A stretch of DNA of 64,000 nt from an uncultured Bartonella sp. (GCA_946478235.1 CAMLBF010000001.1:310001-374000); one strand, 5' to 3'. Numbered from the stretch's first letter, positions 30,040 to 42,574 are shown. The notes: generated by a model not told the origin, from the sequence alone. Translations and numbers: made by a program.

Positions 30040-31455
30040 CTAATGCTTCTTTTTATCTAATTCGGCCAATTCTTCCGGTAGCGCATATGCCCATTGCGTA
30101 ATATTGCCTGCCCCAAGAAACACAACATAATCACCCGGCTCTGCTATAGAGGCAACAATCGGTGCAATTTCCTTAGGGTCTTCAATAAAACGGGCATCTC
30201 TATGACCGGCTGTTTTTATCCTATCCACCAATGCCTTTGAATTTACCCCTTCAATCGGATCTTCACCAGCAGCATAGACCGGCGCAACAAGAATAGTGTC
30301 TGCATCATTGAAAGATGTTGCAAAGTCATCAAACAAATCATGGAGTCTGGTATAGCGGTGCGGCTGCGCGATGGCAATTACGCGACCCTTAACGCTTTCA
30401 CGCGCGGCCTTCAGGACAGCCTTAATTTCAACGGGGTGGTGACCGTAATCATCGAAAATTTCCACGCCATTCCAACTACCTGTATGCGTAAAACGCCGTT
30501 TCACACCCGAAAAATTTGCCAAGCCTTTAATAATAGCATCATCAGAAATGCCAAGTTCATGTGCAACAGCAATAGCAGCTGTAGCGTTTAAAACATTGTG
30601 GCGACCTGGCATTGGCAAGACAAGATTTTTCATTTCAACAACCGCACCGGTTTTGCGCGATCTTATCACCACATCAAAATGCGAATTTGCACCTTCCATA
30701 TGGTGATTAATAAAACGGACATCCGCTTGTGGATTAGAACCATAGGTAATAACACGCCGGTCATCAATACGGCTTACCAGTGCTTGCACCTCAGGATGGT
30801 CTAGGCACATAACACCAAACCCATAAAACGGTACATTCTCAACAAATTGACGGAAGGCTTCTCGTTCTGTTTCAAAAGTACCATAATGGTCAAGATGTTC
30901 AGGGTCGATATTGGTGACAACCGCGACATCTGCTGGTAGTTTCAAAAACGTGCCATCACTTTCATCGGCTTCTACAACCATCCAATCGCCACCACCCATG
31001 CGCGCATTGGTGCCATAGGCATTGATGATTCCACCATTAATCACCATTGGGTCAAGGTTACCTGCTTCCAACAATGTTCCAATCATCGAAGTGGTTGTGG
31101 TTTTTCCATGGGTTCCGCCAATAGCAATCGCCTGTTTAAAGCGCATCAATTCCGCCAGCATTTCGGCACGCCGAACAATTGGTAAATGCCGTTCTTTGGC
31201 GGCAACATATTCTGGATTTGTTGGGCGAATAGCTGTCGAAACAACAACCACTTCTGCCTGTCCGAGATTTTCTGCCTTATGACCAACATGAACCGTGATG
31301 CCCTTTGCCCGCAAGCGTTCAACATTGGCATTATCAGCCTGATCTGACCCTTGAACCTTATACCCTAAATTATGGAGCACTTCGGCAATACCACTCATGC
31401 CTATACCGCCGATTCCAACAAAGTGGACAAGGCCAATACTCAATGGCATTTTCAT
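30040..31455 (-). CDS. murC: UDP-N-acetylmuramate--L-alanine ligase
   Basis: MurC adds the first residue of the stem peptide. The 471-residue protein starts with the nucleotide-fold motif [17 protein letters not shown] near 11, has the ATP loop [14 protein letters not shown] near 113, [12 protein letters not shown] near 165, [11 protein letters not shown] near 185, and the C-domain [13 protein letters not shown] near 340. These distinguish it from MurD, MurE and MurF in the same cluster. Its ATG overlaps the murG stop by four bases. Confidence 0.97.
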   Translation of the reverse strand: MKMPLSIGLVHFVGIGGIGMSGIAEVLHNLGYKVQGSDQADNANVERLRAKGITVHVGHKAENLGQAEVVVVSTAIRPTNPEYVAAKERHLPIVRRAEMLAELMRFKQAIAIGGTHGKTTTTSMIGTLLEAGNLDPMVINGGIINAYGTNARMGGGDWMVVEADESDGTFLKLPADVAVVTNIDPEHLDHYGTFETEREAFRQFVENVPFYGFGVMCLDHPEVQALVSRIDDRRVITYGSNPQADVRFINHHMEGANSHFDVVIRSRKTGAVVEMKNLVLPMPGRHNVLNATAAIAVAHELGISDDAIIKGLANFSGVKRRFTHTGSWNGVEIFDDYGHHPVEIKAVLKAARESVKGRVIAIAQPHRYTRLHDLFDDFATSFNDADTILVAPVYAAGEDPIEGVNSKALVDRIKTAGHRDARFIEDPKEIAPIVASIAEPGDYVVFLGAGNITQWAYALPEELAELDKKKH

Positions 31456-32576
31456 GAAGTTTCTCCTTTTTTAAATTCTTCTATTGTTTTTCCGGCAATT
31501 AATGCTTCAGCCAGATCTGCCAATTTTTTCGTGGCATCAATATGACCGACAGATCGGGAAGCCGCAGCTTGCGTCGCCATTAATTCGGCATCTTTACAAG
31601 CAACTTCCAGCACTTTTGCCAGTTTTTCTGCACTTAATTCGCTTTGTTGAATAACCTTGACCCCACCGCTGGAAGCAAGTTTGGCCGCATTTGCCGCCTG
31701 ATCGTGGTCGAGGGCATAAGGATAAGGTACCAATAAAGCCGGCCGACCAATGGCTGCAATTTCCGACACTGTTGATGCACCTGATCGGGCAATAATGTAA
31801 TTCGATTGCGCTATCCGATCTGGCATATCATCAAAAAATTCGGCGACTTCGGCTGTTATACCCATTTCCTTATAGGTGTTTTCTAAGGCAGCACGTTCTC
31901 CACGCACCTGCTGGACAACATGAAGACGTTTGCGCGTATCTTCGTCCAATAATGCGATGGCGCTGGGCACAACTTCTGAAAAATAAGATGCCCCCTGACT
32001 GCCGCCAAAAACAAGCAGATGAAAAGGGGCATTTCCTTTTGATGGCTGATAGGATTGATAGGCTGCGCTAATCACTGCTTCTCGCACAGGATTACCGGTC
32101 ACAACAATTTTTGCGGCAAATGGTCCTTCCTCGTTTAAAAAACCGCCGGCAATTGCATTAACCCGACCAGCCATTGCTTTGTTGGCGCGCCCCATAACGG
32201 CATTTTGTTCATGAACAAAAGTTTTAATGCCAATGGATTGGGCAGCATAAAGCGGTGGCAGTGTTGGATATCCACCAAAACCACCAACCAAGACTGGCTT
32301 CAACCGACGGAACAGTTTGCGTGAGCCGCGCACACCTTTTAACAATTGCCATAACGTCTTTAACAGTGAAAAAGGATTTTTGCCGGTTATAGTTGCCGAT
32401 GGAATGACATGCACATGATCGTCCTGAAAATGGCGCACAAACCGCCGCGCGCGGCTATCTGTTGCCAAATGCACATCATAACCACGTTTGACCAGCTCGC
32501 CTGCAAGTGCTTCTGCCGGAAAAAGGTGACCACCTGTGCCACCAGCTACCAATACAATAACCTGTTTTTCTGTCAT
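31452..32576 (-). CDS. murG: Lipid II synthase (GlcNAc transferase) MurG
   Basis: MurG adds GlcNAc to lipid I at the inner face of the cytoplasmic membrane. The 374-residue GT28 enzyme has the N-terminal loop [16 protein letters not shown] near 10-25, [12 protein letters not shown] near 93, [12 protein letters not shown] near 118, and the C-terminal [14 protein letters not shown] near 188. The UDP-GlcNAc site is [23 protein letters not shown], read in two parts, near 258. It sits one base downstream of ftsW and overlaps murC by four. Confidence 0.97.
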   Translation of the reverse strand: MTEKQVIVLVAGGTGGHLFPAEALAGELVKRGYDVHLATDSRARRFVRHFQDDHVHVIPSATITGKNPFSLLKTLWQLLKGVRGSRKLFRRLKPVLVGGFGGYPTLPPLYAAQSIGIKTFVHEQNAVMGRANKAMAGRVNAIAGGFLNEEGPFAAKIVVTGNPVREAVISAAYQSYQPSKGNAPFHLLVFGGSQGASYFSEVVPSAIALLDEDTRKRLHVVQQVRGERAALENTYKEMGITAEVAEFFDDMPDRIAQSNYIIARSGASTVSEIAAIGRPALLVPYPYALDHDQAANAAKLASSGGVKVIQQSELSAEKLAKVLEVACKDAELMATQAAASRSVGHIDATKKLADLAEALIAGKTIEEFKKGETS

Positions 32577-32577
32577 T

Positions 32578-33723
32578 TTATACCGCCGGCATAATAGTGG
32601 GCAAAGATGCTGAAAGTCTGGCTTCAGGACGTCTGCGCGTTAAACTTAGGAGAATACCCATTGAAATTGCAATTGCTACCATTGAAGACCCACCATAGGA
32701 AATAAATGGCAATGTCATACCTTTTGGCGGCATCAAGTGCAGATTAACGGCCATATTAATCATGGATTGGCAACCAAATAAAATAGAGATACCTGCAATT
32801 GCAAAACGGGTAAATGAATCGCGTTCATTCATAGCTATTCGCATGGAGCGGATAACAATAAAAGCAAATAACGCAACGATTAACATACAAAGTATAATTC
32901 CGTATTCTTCAGCAGCGACTGAAAACACAAAGTCAGTATGACTATCAGGCACAATCCGCTTGACTGTTCCTTCCCCAGGTCCCTGTCCAAACCAGCCACC
33001 ATTTAAAATAGCTTCGCGTCCAACATCAACCTGAAATGTATCGCCCTCGCCTGTTAAAAAGCCATTCACGCGTTCTTGCACGTGATGCACAAACATATAG
33101 GCACCAAAACCGCCAACAACGGCCAGACCAATGAAAAAGACTATGATGATAATTGGCACACCAGCAAGAAAAAACAACCCACCCCAAGTGGCGCTAATCA
33201 GCATTGTCTGCCCGATATCCGGCTCCATAACCAAAAGACATGCACATGTTGCATAAAGCAGAATAGCGAGCGCAAAACCGGGTATACCGTTTTTCCTTGT
33301 TTTATCGGAAAACAACCAAGCCGACATGACAACAAAGGCTGGTTTCATGAATTCAGATGCCTGCACCGATACGCCAAGCACGGAAATCCAGCGGCGTGAT
33401 CCTTTCACTTCTGCTCCGAACAAAAGCGTTGCAACAAGCAGAACAAGGGTAACAATCAGCAATACCGCACAAAACCGCCGAATATTGCGTGGCGTAAAAA
33501 ATGATATGAACATCATTGTAAAAAGTGCCGGAAAACTGAAAATAATATGCCAGCGCACAAAATAAAAACTGTCAGCAATACCAATTTTGCTGGCAACGGT
33601 CGGACTTGCGGCAAAAGAAAGCATGATACCAAGCCCCATAAGCATCAGGCAAGCCGCCAAAATTGGGCGGTCTATCGTCCACCACCAATTGGCTATTGGT
33701 CCACGATCAGCACGAGAAACCAT
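32578..33723 (-). CDS. ftsW: Peptidoglycan polymerase FtsW
   Basis: FtsW is the SEDS-family glycosyltransferase that polymerises septal peptidoglycan with FtsI. The 381-residue protein has about ten hydrophobic segments. SEDS marks are [23 protein letters not shown] near 110, QPDIGQT-equivalent here [19 protein letters not shown] near 170, [26 protein letters not shown] near 240 (read in parts), and [17 protein letters not shown] near 340. It is followed by murG. A 254-bp gap separates it from murD upstream, in which I see no gene. Confidence 0.96.
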   Translation of the reverse strand: MVSRADRGPIANWWWTIDRPILAACLMLMGLGIMLSFAASPTVASKIGIADSFYFVRWHIIFSFPALFTMMFISFFTPRNIRRFCAVLLIVTLVLLVATLLFGAEVKGSRRWISVLGVSVQASEFMKPAFVVMSAWLFSDKTRKNGIPGFALAILLYATCACLLVMEPDIGQTMLISATWGGLFFLAGVPIIIIVFFIGLAVVGGFGAYMFVHHVQERVNGFLTGEGDTFQVDVGREAILNGGWFGQGPGEGTVKRIVPDSHTDFVFSVAAEEYGIILCMLIVALFAFIVIRSMRIAMNERDSFTRFAIAGISILFGCQSMINMAVNLHLMPPKGMTLPFISYGGSSMVAIAISMGILLSLTRRRPEARLSASLPTIMPAV

Positions 33724-33977
33724 GGTATACCTTTCTCTTTATGCAATAGAATGCAACCGTTTTCTATTTTACCGAAATTACAAACTACGCCGAAAAAGAT
33801 TCTGGTTGGTTAACGCGCGCTAAACTTTTATCACGCACAAACAAAAAATATATGCAAAGTGGTTGGTAGAATAGCAATAATGGCAACCACCTCAGATGAT
33901 TGCCATTATCGTACAATTTTTATTCAATAAGCCTAATCAATACGTTCTACGTTATAACGCCTTAAATACGCTCAGAC

Positions 33978-35372
33978 CTATAATGCCTTGACAAGTGCCT
34001 TGAACGCATCCCCCCTTGCGCCATAGTTTTTAAACTGGTCATAACTGGCACAAGCTGGAGATAATAAGACAGCAACCTCGCTTGCTTTGTCTTGCGCGGC
34101 ATCAATAGCAGCTTCATGCACCGCTTTATCCAATGTGCCGCACATGGAAATGGGAAATGCATTACCAATGGTTCGCGCAAAGTCTTCTGCTGCATCACCA
34201 ATAAGATACGCTTTGCATATTTTTGGAAAATAATCTTTAAGGGCGGTAATACCACCCTCCTTTGCAAGGCCGCCAATAATCCAATAGATATGATCGAATG
34301 TTGCCAAGGCTGGTGCTGATGCTTCGGCATTTGTGGCTTTACTGTCATCAACAAACAAGGCTTGCCCAATTTTACGCACGAGCTGCATACGGTGTGGCAA
34401 GCCTATGTAAGAGGCAAACATTTTTTGCAAATGATCGGAACTAATTTTTAGAATATCCAATGTTGCCAAGGCCATCAGGGCATTTTGCGCATTATGGCGC
34501 CCTCTAAGAGAGTCAATTCCAGCCAGTGAAATACGTTTCTGCGCCTGATTATCTTTTACGCTATAGAGATCGCTATTTTGCGCGTAATACCCGTTAGTAT
34601 GTAGTATCTGGTCTTTTGACACGGGAATGACAGTGTGTCCCTGTTTTACCAAGGTTTCATAAATCTCGCTTGTATCTTTATCGTCCAATGCGACAAGTGC
34701 TGTATCCGAACCTGCGACAAGCCGTTGTTTGATGGCGCAATAATGCGCATAAGTGCCGTGTCTATCAATATGATCGAGCGAAAGATTGAGCAGAATGCCT
34801 ATAGTTGGATTGATGGAAGGTGTAAGGTCAATCTGGAATGAAGAACATTCAATAACGTAGAATCTTCCCTTCCTGATTGGTTCCAGTGATAAAATGGCGG
34901 TTCCGATATTACCGCCCATCTGCGCATCTTGCCCTGCTTCCAACAATAAATGGTTGATAAGCGCAGTTGTGGTCGATTTGCCATTGGTTCCGGTAATGGC
35001 GATAAATGGCACATCCGAACTTTTTAATCCATTTGCCTCGATATAGTGATTTCTTTCGCGCACAAATAACTCGATATCGCCAATTACCTCTACACCGGCG
35101 CTTTTGGCGAGCTTAACTGACCAATGCGGTTCAGGATTGGTAAGTGGCACACCAGGGGCAAGAATAAGTGCAGAAACTTTTGACCAATTAATATTATGCA
35201 GATCATCTGTCGGGATATTTTTTTCACGAGCCGTTTCGACGCCATGACTATTGTCATCCCATGCAATGACATTGGCACCACCGGCAATCAATGCCTCTGC
35301 CGTTGCTATACCTGAACCGCCAAGCCCCAAAAGAGCAACATTTTTACCTTTAAAAGATTCTACTTTAATCAT
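33978..35372 (-). CDS. murD: UDP-N-acetylmuramoylalanine--D-glutamate ligase
   Basis: MurD adds D-glutamate to UDP-MurNAc-L-alanine. The 464-residue protein opens with [17 protein letters not shown] near 13, has the ATP loop [15 protein letters not shown] near 123, and ECSSFQID near 175, [12 protein letters not shown] near 200 and [17 protein letters not shown] near 330. The C-domain ends [22 protein letters not shown], the usual MurD ending (read in two parts). It lies four bases downstream of mraY. Confidence 0.96.
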   Translation of the reverse strand: MIKVESFKGKNVALLGLGGSGIATAEALIAGGANVIAWDDNSHGVETAREKNIPTDDLHNINWSKVSALILAPGVPLTNPEPHWSVKLAKSAGVEVIGDIELFVRERNHYIEANGLKSSDVPFIAITGTNGKSTTTALINHLLLEAGQDAQMGGNIGTAILSLEPIRKGRFYVIECSSFQIDLTPSINPTIGILLNLSLDHIDRHGTYAHYCAIKQRLVAGSDTALVALDDKDTSEIYETLVKQGHTVIPVSKDQILHTNGYYAQNSDLYSVKDNQAQKRISLAGIDSLRGRHNAQNALMALATLDILKISSDHLQKMFASYIGLPHRMQLVRKIGQALFVDDSKATNAEASAPALATFDHIYWIIGGLAKEGGITALKDYFPKICKAYLIGDAAEDFARTIGNAFPISMCGTLDKAVHEAAIDAAQDKASEVAVLLSPACASYDQFKNYGARGDAFKALVKAL

Positions 35373-35376
35373 TGTT

Positions 35377-36447
35377 TTATCTTAATTTCAGTGTTGAAAG
35401 GCCAATTAATGCCAATACGATTGAAATAATCCAGAACCGGATAACAACTTGACTTTCTGTCCAGCCCTTTTTCTCGAAATGGTGATGAATAGGTGCCATA
35501 AGGAATACGCGCCTGCCGGTTTTCTTAAACCAGAAGACCTGAATAATAACGGACAAGGCTTCCATAACAAATAGGCCACCGATAACAGCAAGCACGATTT
35601 CATGTTTTGTTGCAACAGCCACAGCCCCTAACATACCGCCCAATGCAAGTGATCCGGTGTCACCCATAAATATTGCAGCTGGTGGCGCATTAAACCACAA
35701 AAAGCCAAGACCAGCCCCCACAACGGCGCCAAGTAGAACCGTTAATTCTCCTGCACCTGAAACATAATGGATTTGTAGATAATCAGCAAAATTGATATTG
35801 CCCGACAAATAGGCAATCAACGCAAATGATGATGCCGCAACCATGACTGGAACAATTGCCAAACCATCTAATCCATCGGTGAAATTGACCGCATTGCCGG
35901 CACCCACCATGACAAAAGCAGCAAATGGTATAAAGAACCAGCCAAGATTGAATAGATAATCTTTCAGAAATGGAAGCGCCAAACCTGTTGATTCCGTATG
36001 CATTATGACCAGAGATGCAATGGCTGCAATGATAAACTCCAAAGTAAGGCGCGCTTTTCCGGAAAAGCCCTTCTCTGTTTGTTTGGTCACTTTCAGATAA
36101 TCGTCATAAAACCCGATTGCTCCAAATGCCAACATAACAAGCAGGACAACCCAGAAATATACATTCAGCAGGTTACACCATAATAATGCCGAAACGACAG
36201 TGCCGGTTAAGATCATCAGCCCACCCATTGTTGGGGTACCGGCTTTTTTGAAATGCGTTTGTGGCCCGTCTGCGCGTATTGGCTGCCCTTTTCCCTGACG
36301 TACCTTTAACGATGCAATGATACTTGGACCGAATAAGAAAACAATCAGTCCCGATGTCAGTAACGCTGCACCGGTACGAAATGTAATATAACGGAAAACA
36401 CCAACTCCCGGCAAAATGTCGGTAAGCGATGAAAGAAACATCATCAT
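35377..36447 (-). CDS. mraY: Phospho-MurNAc-pentapeptide translocase MraY
   Basis: MraY moves phospho-MurNAc-pentapeptide onto undecaprenyl phosphate to make lipid I. It is a ten-helix membrane enzyme. Key motifs are KAGTPTMGG near 70, [11 protein letters not shown] near 110 with the Asp pair, [17 protein letters not shown] near 185, [12 protein letters not shown] near 260 and the HHHFEKKG loop near 320. I take the start at 36447 (ATGATGATG, three Met in a row) because AAGGG stands before it and the family begins just before the first helix; the longer frame from 36513 runs into murF. Length is then 356 residues. Confidence 0.96.
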   Translation of the reverse strand: MMMFLSSLTDILPGVGVFRYITFRTGAALLTSGLIVFLFGPSIIASLKVRQGKGQPIRADGPQTHFKKAGTPTMGGLMILTGTVVSALLWCNLLNVYFWVVLLVMLAFGAIGFYDDYLKVTKQTEKGFSGKARLTLEFIIAAIASLVIMHTESTGLALPFLKDYLFNLGWFFIPFAAFVMVGAGNAVNFTDGLDGLAIVPVMVAASSFALIAYLSGNINFADYLQIHYVSGAGELTVLLGAVVGAGLGFLWFNAPPAAIFMGDTGSLALGGMLGAVAVATKHEIVLAVIGGLFVMEALSVIIQVFWFKKTGRRVFLMAPIHHHFEKKGWTESQVVIRFWIISIVLALIGLSTLKLR

Positions 36448-36469
36448 TGCAGGAAAACCCTTTTCAAAA

Positions 36470-37891
36470 TTATGCGGAGATTGCCTTATAACGCTCGATA
36501 AGAGCGGCGACAATACGAGAAGAATGGATACTATTTGACGATTTGACCATTATAACATCTCCTTGATGTATATCAGCCAAAACCAATGGCAATATCTCAT
36601 CAACAGTTGTTTTATAATGAACCTTTAAACGCTGCGAAACTTCATCAGCCAAGTTTTTCATCTCGGATCCAACCAAATAGATCGGATTAACACCAGCAGA
36701 ATAGATTGGTTCAGCAAGTTCGCGGTGTAGCTTTTCACTATATTTCCCAAGCTCAAGCATATCACCCAACACAGCTATTCGTCTTCCCCTCGGCCCTACA
36801 TTGGCGTCCCCCAATAAACTTAATGCGGCACGCATTGATGCTGGATTTGCATTATAGCTCTCATCAATAAGTGTAAATTCGCCACCTTGGGGAAGAGATA
36901 GACGATATCTTGCTCCACGCCCATTTTCGGCAGAAAAATTGGCTAACGCCAAAGCAATATGGGCAATATCAGCCCCAACACAATCGCATGCGCCGATAAC
37001 AGCTAGGCAATTTTGCACAATATGGCGCCCAGGGGCTCCCACTTTTACCATGGCTTCTTCATCACGGATTTTAACCGTCATGCAAGAACAATCATTTTGC
37101 ATATGCAATTTATCAAGCCGATAGTCTGCAAAATCTGCTTCACCAAAACTTCTGACCGTTTCAATGCCACATTGTTTGGCCTTTTTCGCAAGATAATCAA
37201 AAAACGCATCGTCGGAATTTAGCAATGCCGTTCCATTATCCTCAACACCTTCAAAAATCTCAGCTTTGGCATCGGCAATTTCTTCAAGACTCGAAAAGAA
37301 ACCAAAATGTACTGCCGCAATGCGCGTTATAATTGCCACATGAGGTCGTACCATTTTTACCAATGGCCGGATTTCTCCCGGGTGGTTCATACCAATTTCA
37401 AACACACCGTAATCTGTGTCTTCAGGCATACGCGCCAATGTTAATGGTACCCCCCAATGATTATTGAAGGATGCTGGATTTGCATGAACTTTACCAACCA
37501 TGGACAAACAATGGCGCAAAGCTTCCTTGGTTGTGGTTTTACCAACAGATCCGGTAACGGCAATTATTTTTGCCCGTGAGCGTTGACGCGCAGCACATCC
37601 CAATTGCCCAAGTGCATCAAGAACATCGTCAACAGCAATCATTGGTACATTGAGTTGTTCCAATGTTGCTTTTCGACTTTTCTCTATAATGAGAACACCA
37701 GCACCATTTTCAATTGCTTTGGCAGCAAAATCATGCCCATCGAATTTTTCACCTTTTATACAGAAGAAAATTTCCCCCGGCTGAACGGTGCGACTATCAA
37801 TGGAAACACCACTATAGTTTTCAGGCAAATGACCAGATACTTCGCCTCTAAGAGCATCCACCAGTGCCTGTTTTGTCCATAAAGCAGCCAT
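36470..37891 (-). CDS. murF: UDP-MurNAc-tripeptide--D-alanyl-D-alanine ligase
   Basis: MurF adds the D-Ala-D-Ala unit made by Ddl and completes the pentapeptide. The 473-residue protein has the N-terminal [19 protein letters not shown] near 30, the ATP loop [17 protein letters not shown] near 112, [11 protein letters not shown] near 165, and the C-domain [16 protein letters not shown] near 325 and GDMLELG near 350. It abuts murE with no gap and lies 22 bases before mraY, so expression should be joint. Confidence 0.97.
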   Translation of the reverse strand: MAALWTKQALVDALRGEVSGHLPENYSGVSIDSRTVQPGEIFFCIKGEKFDGHDFAAKAIENGAGVLIIEKSRKATLEQLNVPMIAVDDVLDALGQLGCAARQRSRAKIIAVTGSVGKTTTKEALRHCLSMVGKVHANPASFNNHWGVPLTLARMPEDTDYGVFEIGMNHPGEIRPLVKMVRPHVAIITRIAAVHFGFFSSLEEIADAKAEIFEGVEDNGTALLNSDDAFFDYLAKKAKQCGIETVRSFGEADFADYRLDKLHMQNDCSCMTVKIRDEEAMVKVGAPGRHIVQNCLAVIGACDCVGADIAHIALALANFSAENGRGARYRLSLPQGGEFTLIDESYNANPASMRAALSLLGDANVGPRGRRIAVLGDMLELGKYSEKLHRELAEPIYSAGVNPIYLVGSEMKNLADEVSQRLKVHYKTTVDEILPLVLADIHQGDVIMVKSSNSIHSSRIVAALIERYKAISA

Positions 37892-39340
37892 TTACTTTAT
37901 TCCTTCCAAGGCTGAAGTAATTTCCTGATGGTCTGAAAATGGGTGAACCTCATGACCAATAATTTGGCCTTTTTCATGCCCTTTTCCGGCAACCACCAGT
38001 GTGTCACCTGCCTTAAGCAAAGATACCGCATATTGAATGGCTTCGCGCCTATTTCCAATTTCTATGGCATCAGGTGCTGCGGCCATAATTTCCTTACGTA
38101 TTTGTTCTGGCTGTTCTGTTCTTGGATTATCATCCGTTACAATCACTGTATCGGCAAATTTGGTTGCAATCTTGCCCATTAATGGGCGTTTTCCTTTGTC
38201 TCTGTCACCACCACAACCAAAGACAACAACAATTTTACCGCTGGTAAAAGGTCTGACCGATAATAAAACCTGTTCCAAAGCTTCAGGCTTATGGGCATAA
38301 TCAACATAGATTAGCGCATTATCTTTGGTTGACCCGACCAATTCCAAACGACCGGGCGCACCTTTTAAACGTTCCAATGCACGAAACACTGCTGCGGGAG
38401 ATACACCCGTCGACAAAGCTAGCCCTGCTGCTACCAAAGCGTTTGAAACTTGAAAATCGCCGGCCAAAGGCAAAGCAAATTCGTAAACCGTGTCATCGAC
38501 AATACAATCAACAAACTGCCGGTAACGTTCATGTTCAACATGGCGCAATTTAATAAAATGCCCCTTGCGCCCAACAGTCAATACTTTGCGATTAGACCTT
38601 TTTACGTGCTCTATCGCCGCTTCGGAATATTTATCATCTGCAAAAATGATTGCCGGCGCATCTTTGGGCAATAATGTATCGAACAAGCGCATTTTTGCTT
38701 TAAAATAATCTTCAACGGTTGGGTGGTAATCCATATGGTCACGACCAAGATTGGTAAATGCCGCTCCTGCAAGTTTAATACCATCTAAACGGCATTGATC
38801 GATACCATGCGAAGATGCTTCCATTGCAACATGGGTAACACCTTCATTTGCCAAGTCACACATAATTTGTTGCAACTTGACAGGATCAGGTGTTGTCAGT
38901 GAACCATATTCATTTCGCTTTGGCGAAATAATCCCGACAGTGCCAACGCTCGCCGCGGCGAACCCTGACTCTTTCCAAATCTGCTGTGTAAATGAGGCTA
39001 CAGATGTTTTACCGCTTGTGCCTGTTACAGCAACCACAGTGTGCGGTTGCTTGCCATAAAACCGTGCTGCTGCCATCGCCAATTCGTGGCGTGCATTGGA
39101 CACTTGGATAACTGGAATATTGGCCGTATCCAACGATAAATCATGGTCGGTTAGAATTGCGCCTGCACCGCGGCTGATAGCATCTAAAGCATATTTACCG
39201 CCATCGCCCTGATTACCATGGAGTGCTACAAAAAGATTGCCGGCTGAAACTTGTCGGGAGTCGGCTGTTATGCCGGTAATATCGATTGATGGTACAGGGG
39301 AATGCGAACCGCTACCGTTTATCAATTCATCAAGCTTCAT
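37892..39340 (-). CDS. murE: UDP-MurNAc-L-alanyl-D-glutamate--2,6-diaminopimelate ligase
   Basis: MurE adds the third residue. The 482-residue protein has the ATP loop [14 protein letters not shown] near 104, EASSHGIDQ near 172, [10 protein letters not shown] near 192 and, near 405, the DNPRTE box. DNPR marks enzymes that use meso-diaminopimelate, as expected for a Gram-negative wall. An acidic N-domain starts [10 protein letters not shown]. It is 19 bases downstream of ftsI and abuts murF. Confidence 0.97.
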   Translation of the reverse strand: MKLDELINGSGSHSPVPSIDITGITADSRQVSAGNLFVALHGNQGDGGKYALDAISRGAGAILTDHDLSLDTANIPVIQVSNARHELAMAAARFYGKQPHTVVAVTGTSGKTSVASFTQQIWKESGFAAASVGTVGIISPKRNEYGSLTTPDPVKLQQIMCDLANEGVTHVAMEASSHGIDQCRLDGIKLAGAAFTNLGRDHMDYHPTVEDYFKAKMRLFDTLLPKDAPAIIFADDKYSEAAIEHVKRSNRKVLTVGRKGHFIKLRHVEHERYRQFVDCIVDDTVYEFALPLAGDFQVSNALVAAGLALSTGVSPAAVFRALERLKGAPGRLELVGSTKDNALIYVDYAHKPEALEQVLLSVRPFTSGKIVVVFGCGGDRDKGKRPLMGKIATKFADTVIVTDDNPRTEQPEQIRKEIMAAAPDAIEIGNRREAIQYAVSLLKAGDTLVVAGKGHEKGQIIGHEVHPFSDHQEITSALEGIK

Positions 39341-39359
39341 GCACCCACCTCTTTAAAAA

Positions 39360-41111
39360 TTAATCATTCAATGTTGTTTCCGGCAATTTCTGTCCAGCCG
39401 ATGCTGCTAAAACAGGCGTATATTCTTCTTTGAAATCTGGTGTGACACCAAGAAAAGTTGCTGATCGGCGAATAATATTGGCTACCATCGGGGCAGCATT
39501 AAGACCAGCGGTTGCAGAAAATTTTCCTTCTTCAGGCTTTGGCTCGTCAATAATTGTCAACACGACATATTGCGGATTATCGATTGGAAATGAGGCTAAA
39601 AATGCGTTGAAACGCTTATTCTTGGAGTATTTACCGTTTTCAACCTTTTCGGCTGTACCCGTTTTACCACCAACCCGATAGCCTTCTACCTTTGCACGGC
39701 GCCCTGAACCAATATCACCGTTCAATTTATAGAGATAGCGCATATCCTGACTGGTACGTTCGGCAACCACACGCTTTGCGTGTTCCATGGCTTCCTGTTC
39801 ATTACGCTTTAAAAAAGTCGGTTCAATAAGAAAACCGCCATTCATCAAAGCACTTGCTCCTACGGCTGTTTGTAATGGCGTGGTCATCATACCATGACCA
39901 AAAGCTATTGTCATGGAGTTGACCGACTTCCAACGTTTTGGCTCAACTGGACGAGCGATTTCTGGAAGCTCTGTCGTCATACGGTCCAATAGTCCCATTC
40001 TTTTCAGGAACTCTCTATGACCATCGATACCGACTGTCAGTGCTTCTTTTGCCGAACCGATATTGGACGAAAAAATAAAAACTTCCCAAGCCGTCAGTGG
40101 ACGATATTTACCGTGGAAATCCTTGATGAAATGGCCGCGCCCTGCTGCAAGCGGTTTAGACGCATCAATCATGCTGTTAAGCTGAAATTTGCCGGAATCC
40201 AAAGCCATTGCTGTGGTAAAACTCTTAATGGTGGATCCCATTTCAAATGTACCGGCTGTCATACGGTTCAAGCGGTCTTTTTTCAGTGCATCAACCGGAT
40301 TATTAGGATCGAAATCTGGCATTGATGCCATTGCCAGAACTTCACCAGTGTGAATATTGATGACAACCGCACCGGCTGCAATAGCCTGATATTTTTGCAT
40401 TGCATCAACAAGTTCTTCACGAACAATAGCTTGCACACGAATATCAATGGATAATTTTACCGGCTCCAACGAAGATTCATCGGCAAGGCCAGCTGCGCGC
40501 AAATCGCTCAAACCAGCATTATCGATATATTTTTCCATGCCGGCAGTGCCCTGATTGTCAACATTCACCATACCGAGAATATGAGATGCTGTTGGGCCAC
40601 CTGGATAAAAACGTCGTGTTTCTGTTCGAAAACCAACACCTGGAATACCCAATGCCATGATCTGTTCTCTTTGGCTGGGCGTTAAACCACGCTGTATCCA
40701 AGCAAAACCAGATTTACTTTTCAGCTTACGATAAGTTCCCTGCCAATCAAGATTGGGCAAAACATTGGAAATCAGCTCTATTGTTTCGTTAGCATCAATA
40801 ATGCGACGAGGTTCAGCAAAAAGCGAATAGGTTTTCAAATCCGTTGCCAGCAAACGACCATTGCGATCAAGTATATCCGGACGCGCAGCCGATTGCTGAA
40901 CAGCAGGCCCACTGGCTTCTTCAATCTGCCCACCTTCAATACCGAAATATACTAACCGTGCGAAAATAACCGAATAAACGCATAAAAAACAGAAAATGAT
41001 AATGGCCAACCGATGGCGTGACCGACGCGACCGGTATTCCTCTTTCTGCAATTCGGCATATTTTGTTAATGGAGCCTTATTCTTTCGCCCTAAAAATGGA
41101 ATAAACCTCAT
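39360..41111 (-). CDS. ftsI: Septal transpeptidase FtsI (PBP3)
   Basis: FtsI is the class B penicillin-binding protein that cross-links septal peptidoglycan with FtsW. The 583-residue protein has a short cytoplasmic lead rich in Arg and Lys, a membrane helix (LAIIIFCFLCVYSVIFARLV, about 35-54), a pedestal domain starting RPDILDRNGRLLATDL near 78, and the transpeptidase motifs: STIK near 298 with the acylated Ser, SSN near 352 and KTGT near 477. There is a C-terminal extension after the last motif. Its start overlaps the ftsL stop by four bases. Confidence 0.97.
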   Translation of the reverse strand: MRFIPFLGRKNKAPLTKYAELQKEEYRSRRSRHRLAIIIFCFLCVYSVIFARLVYFGIEGGQIEEASGPAVQQSAARPDILDRNGRLLATDLKTYSLFAEPRRIIDANETIELISNVLPNLDWQGTYRKLKSKSGFAWIQRGLTPSQREQIMALGIPGVGFRTETRRFYPGGPTASHILGMVNVDNQGTAGMEKYIDNAGLSDLRAAGLADESSLEPVKLSIDIRVQAIVREELVDAMQKYQAIAAGAVVINIHTGEVLAMASMPDFDPNNPVDALKKDRLNRMTAGTFEMGSTIKSFTTAMALDSGKFQLNSMIDASKPLAAGRGHFIKDFHGKYRPLTAWEVFIFSSNIGSAKEALTVGIDGHREFLKRMGLLDRMTTELPEIARPVEPKRWKSVNSMTIAFGHGMMTTPLQTAVGASALMNGGFLIEPTFLKRNEQEAMEHAKRVVAERTSQDMRYLYKLNGDIGSGRRAKVEGYRVGGKTGTAEKVENGKYSKNKRFNAFLASFPIDNPQYVVLTIIDEPKPEEGKFSATAGLNAAPMVANIIRRSATFLGVTPDFKEEYTPVLAASAGQKLPETTLND

Positions 41112-41515
41112 GGACGAACACTCCCTGTTGAAAAATTATCAACAGTTGTGTTGCCATTGCGTGCAAGCAGCGAATTGTTTTCTTCCAGCTCATTATCCTT
41201 GATAATATTCTGGATTTGATCTGGTAAACGATCAGGAATGTCTTTCAACTTAACAATCTGGCGCGCTTCTGTCACTTGCAAGCCAAGCTGATCTTGATAC
41301 CGCGTTGCCAAAACCTGCATGCGTTCCGGTTCAATCATCATCGCCCATTCGGCATGAAGCAAATTGATGGTATTTTTTTCCGCAATAATTTGTCGTTCGA
41401 TACGATGGACATCACCAATACGCTTTTGTGCATCATATTTTACTTTATAAGTAAGACCTGCTGCACAAATCATAATGGCTACCAAAATCATATCAAACGT
41501 ACGAAATACTGTCAT
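41108..41515 (-). CDS. ftsL: Cell division protein FtsL
   Basis: A 135-residue bitopic protein with an N-terminal membrane helix (TFDMILVAIMICAAGLTYKV, about 5-24) and a coiled-coil periplasmic part (AQKRIGDVHRIERQIIAEKNTINLL in short pieces) carrying the alpha-type FtsL ending with HAEWAMMIEPERMQVLATRY. FtsL works with FtsB and FtsQ at the divisome. Sequence conservation in this family is weak, but position between rsmH and ftsI and the topology settle the call. It overlaps both neighbours by four bases. Confidence 0.9.
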   Translation of the reverse strand: MTVFRTFDMILVAIMICAAGLTYKVKYDAQKRIGDVHRIERQIIAEKNTINLLHAEWAMMIEPERMQVLATRYQDQLGLQVTEARQIVKLKDIPDRLPDQIQNIIKDNELEENNSLLARNGNTTVDNFSTGSVRP

Positions 41516-42513
41516 TTTCTAACACCATTAAAGCGAGAGATACTAGGAAGACCAAATATCGTTAAATCATCATCCATAGGTGGAACATCGGTACGAACCC
41601 CCACACGTAATCTGGCTGATCGGGAACGAGGATTGTTTTGCAACTCTTCTTCGTCAGCCGTAACACCACCCTTGAACAACAATTTGAATGTTGGTTGTTG
41701 GGAAGATAATTCTGGCAAATATCGTGAACCACCATTGACACCTGAACGTGACGTGAAAAACCGTTTCACCATACGATCTTCCAATGAATGGAAAGTTACC
41801 ACGCCAAGTCTTCCACCAGCTTTTAAAACGCGTTCAGCCGCAATGAGCGCACAAGCAAGTTCACCCAATTCGTCGTTAACATAGATGCGCAATGCCTGAA
41901 ACACGCGTGTGGCGGGGTGGATATGATCCCCAGGTTTGCGCCCAACCAAAGTCTCGATAGCGTCTGCCAGATCAGAAGTGCGCAAAAATGGCTTAGTTTG
42001 TCGCTTTTCGTCAATCATTCGTGCAATACGCGCGGCGTGACGTTCTTCACCGAGCAATCCAAAAATGCGCGTTAAATCACTCACCTTCATTTCGTTGACG
42101 ACATCGGCAGCCATAAAACCCGACTGCGCCATACGCATATCCAATGGACCGTCCTTTTGAAACGAAAATCCCCGTTCGGCTTCATCAATTTGCATTGATG
42201 AAACACCAATATCCAGAATGACCCCATCGACAGGCTCATCAACAACTTGATCCAGATTTGAAAACTCTGTCTCAATAAGCTTCAACCGCGGCGCATAATG
42301 CTTTTCCATCAATCGACCATCGCGGATAGCTTCCGGATCGCGGTCAAGCGCGATAACGTTTGCACCTTGTTCCAACATGGCGCGCGTATATCCACCAGCA
42401 CCGAATGTACCGTCAATAATGGTTGCACCGTGTAGCGGTGCCATTCCATTTAAAACCGGTTGCAACAAAACGGGTATGTGACGTTTGTTGTTGAAATCTT
42501 GGGCAGTCAACAT
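41512..42513 (-). CDS. rsmH: 16S rRNA m4C1402 methyltransferase RsmH
   Basis: RsmH (MraW) methylates the N4 position of C1402 in 16S rRNA. The 333-residue protein has HIPVLLQPVLNGM near 12, the SAM-binding DGTFGAGGYTRAMLE near 35, DRDPEAI near 58, LDIGVSSMQID near 102, GFSFQKDGPLDMRM near 115, and the C-terminal GRLGVVTFHSLEDRMVKRFF near 235. It is the first gene of the run ending at ftsZ. The mraZ gene that often precedes rsmH is missing; mntH comes next. Confidence 0.97.
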   Translation of the reverse strand: MLTAQDFNNKRHIPVLLQPVLNGMAPLHGATIIDGTFGAGGYTRAMLEQGANVIALDRDPEAIRDGRLMEKHYAPRLKLIETEFSNLDQVVDEPVDGVILDIGVSSMQIDEAERGFSFQKDGPLDMRMAQSGFMAADVVNEMKVSDLTRIFGLLGEERHAARIARMIDEKRQTKPFLRTSDLADAIETLVGRKPGDHIHPATRVFQALRIYVNDELGELACALIAAERVLKAGGRLGVVTFHSLEDRMVKRFFTSRSGVNGGSRYLPELSSQQPTFKLLFKGGVTADEEELQNNPRSRSARLRVGVRTDVPPMDDDLTIFGLPSISRFNGVRK

Positions 42514-42574
42514 CGTTATCTTTACGCTACATGGTCCGAAATCTGTTACAAATACATTAGCAACAGAAGCTTAT

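Noticed and set aside
41276-41884. Plus-strand frame of 202 codons
   Set aside because: Antisense to ftsL and rsmH, both clear genes; no homology seen.
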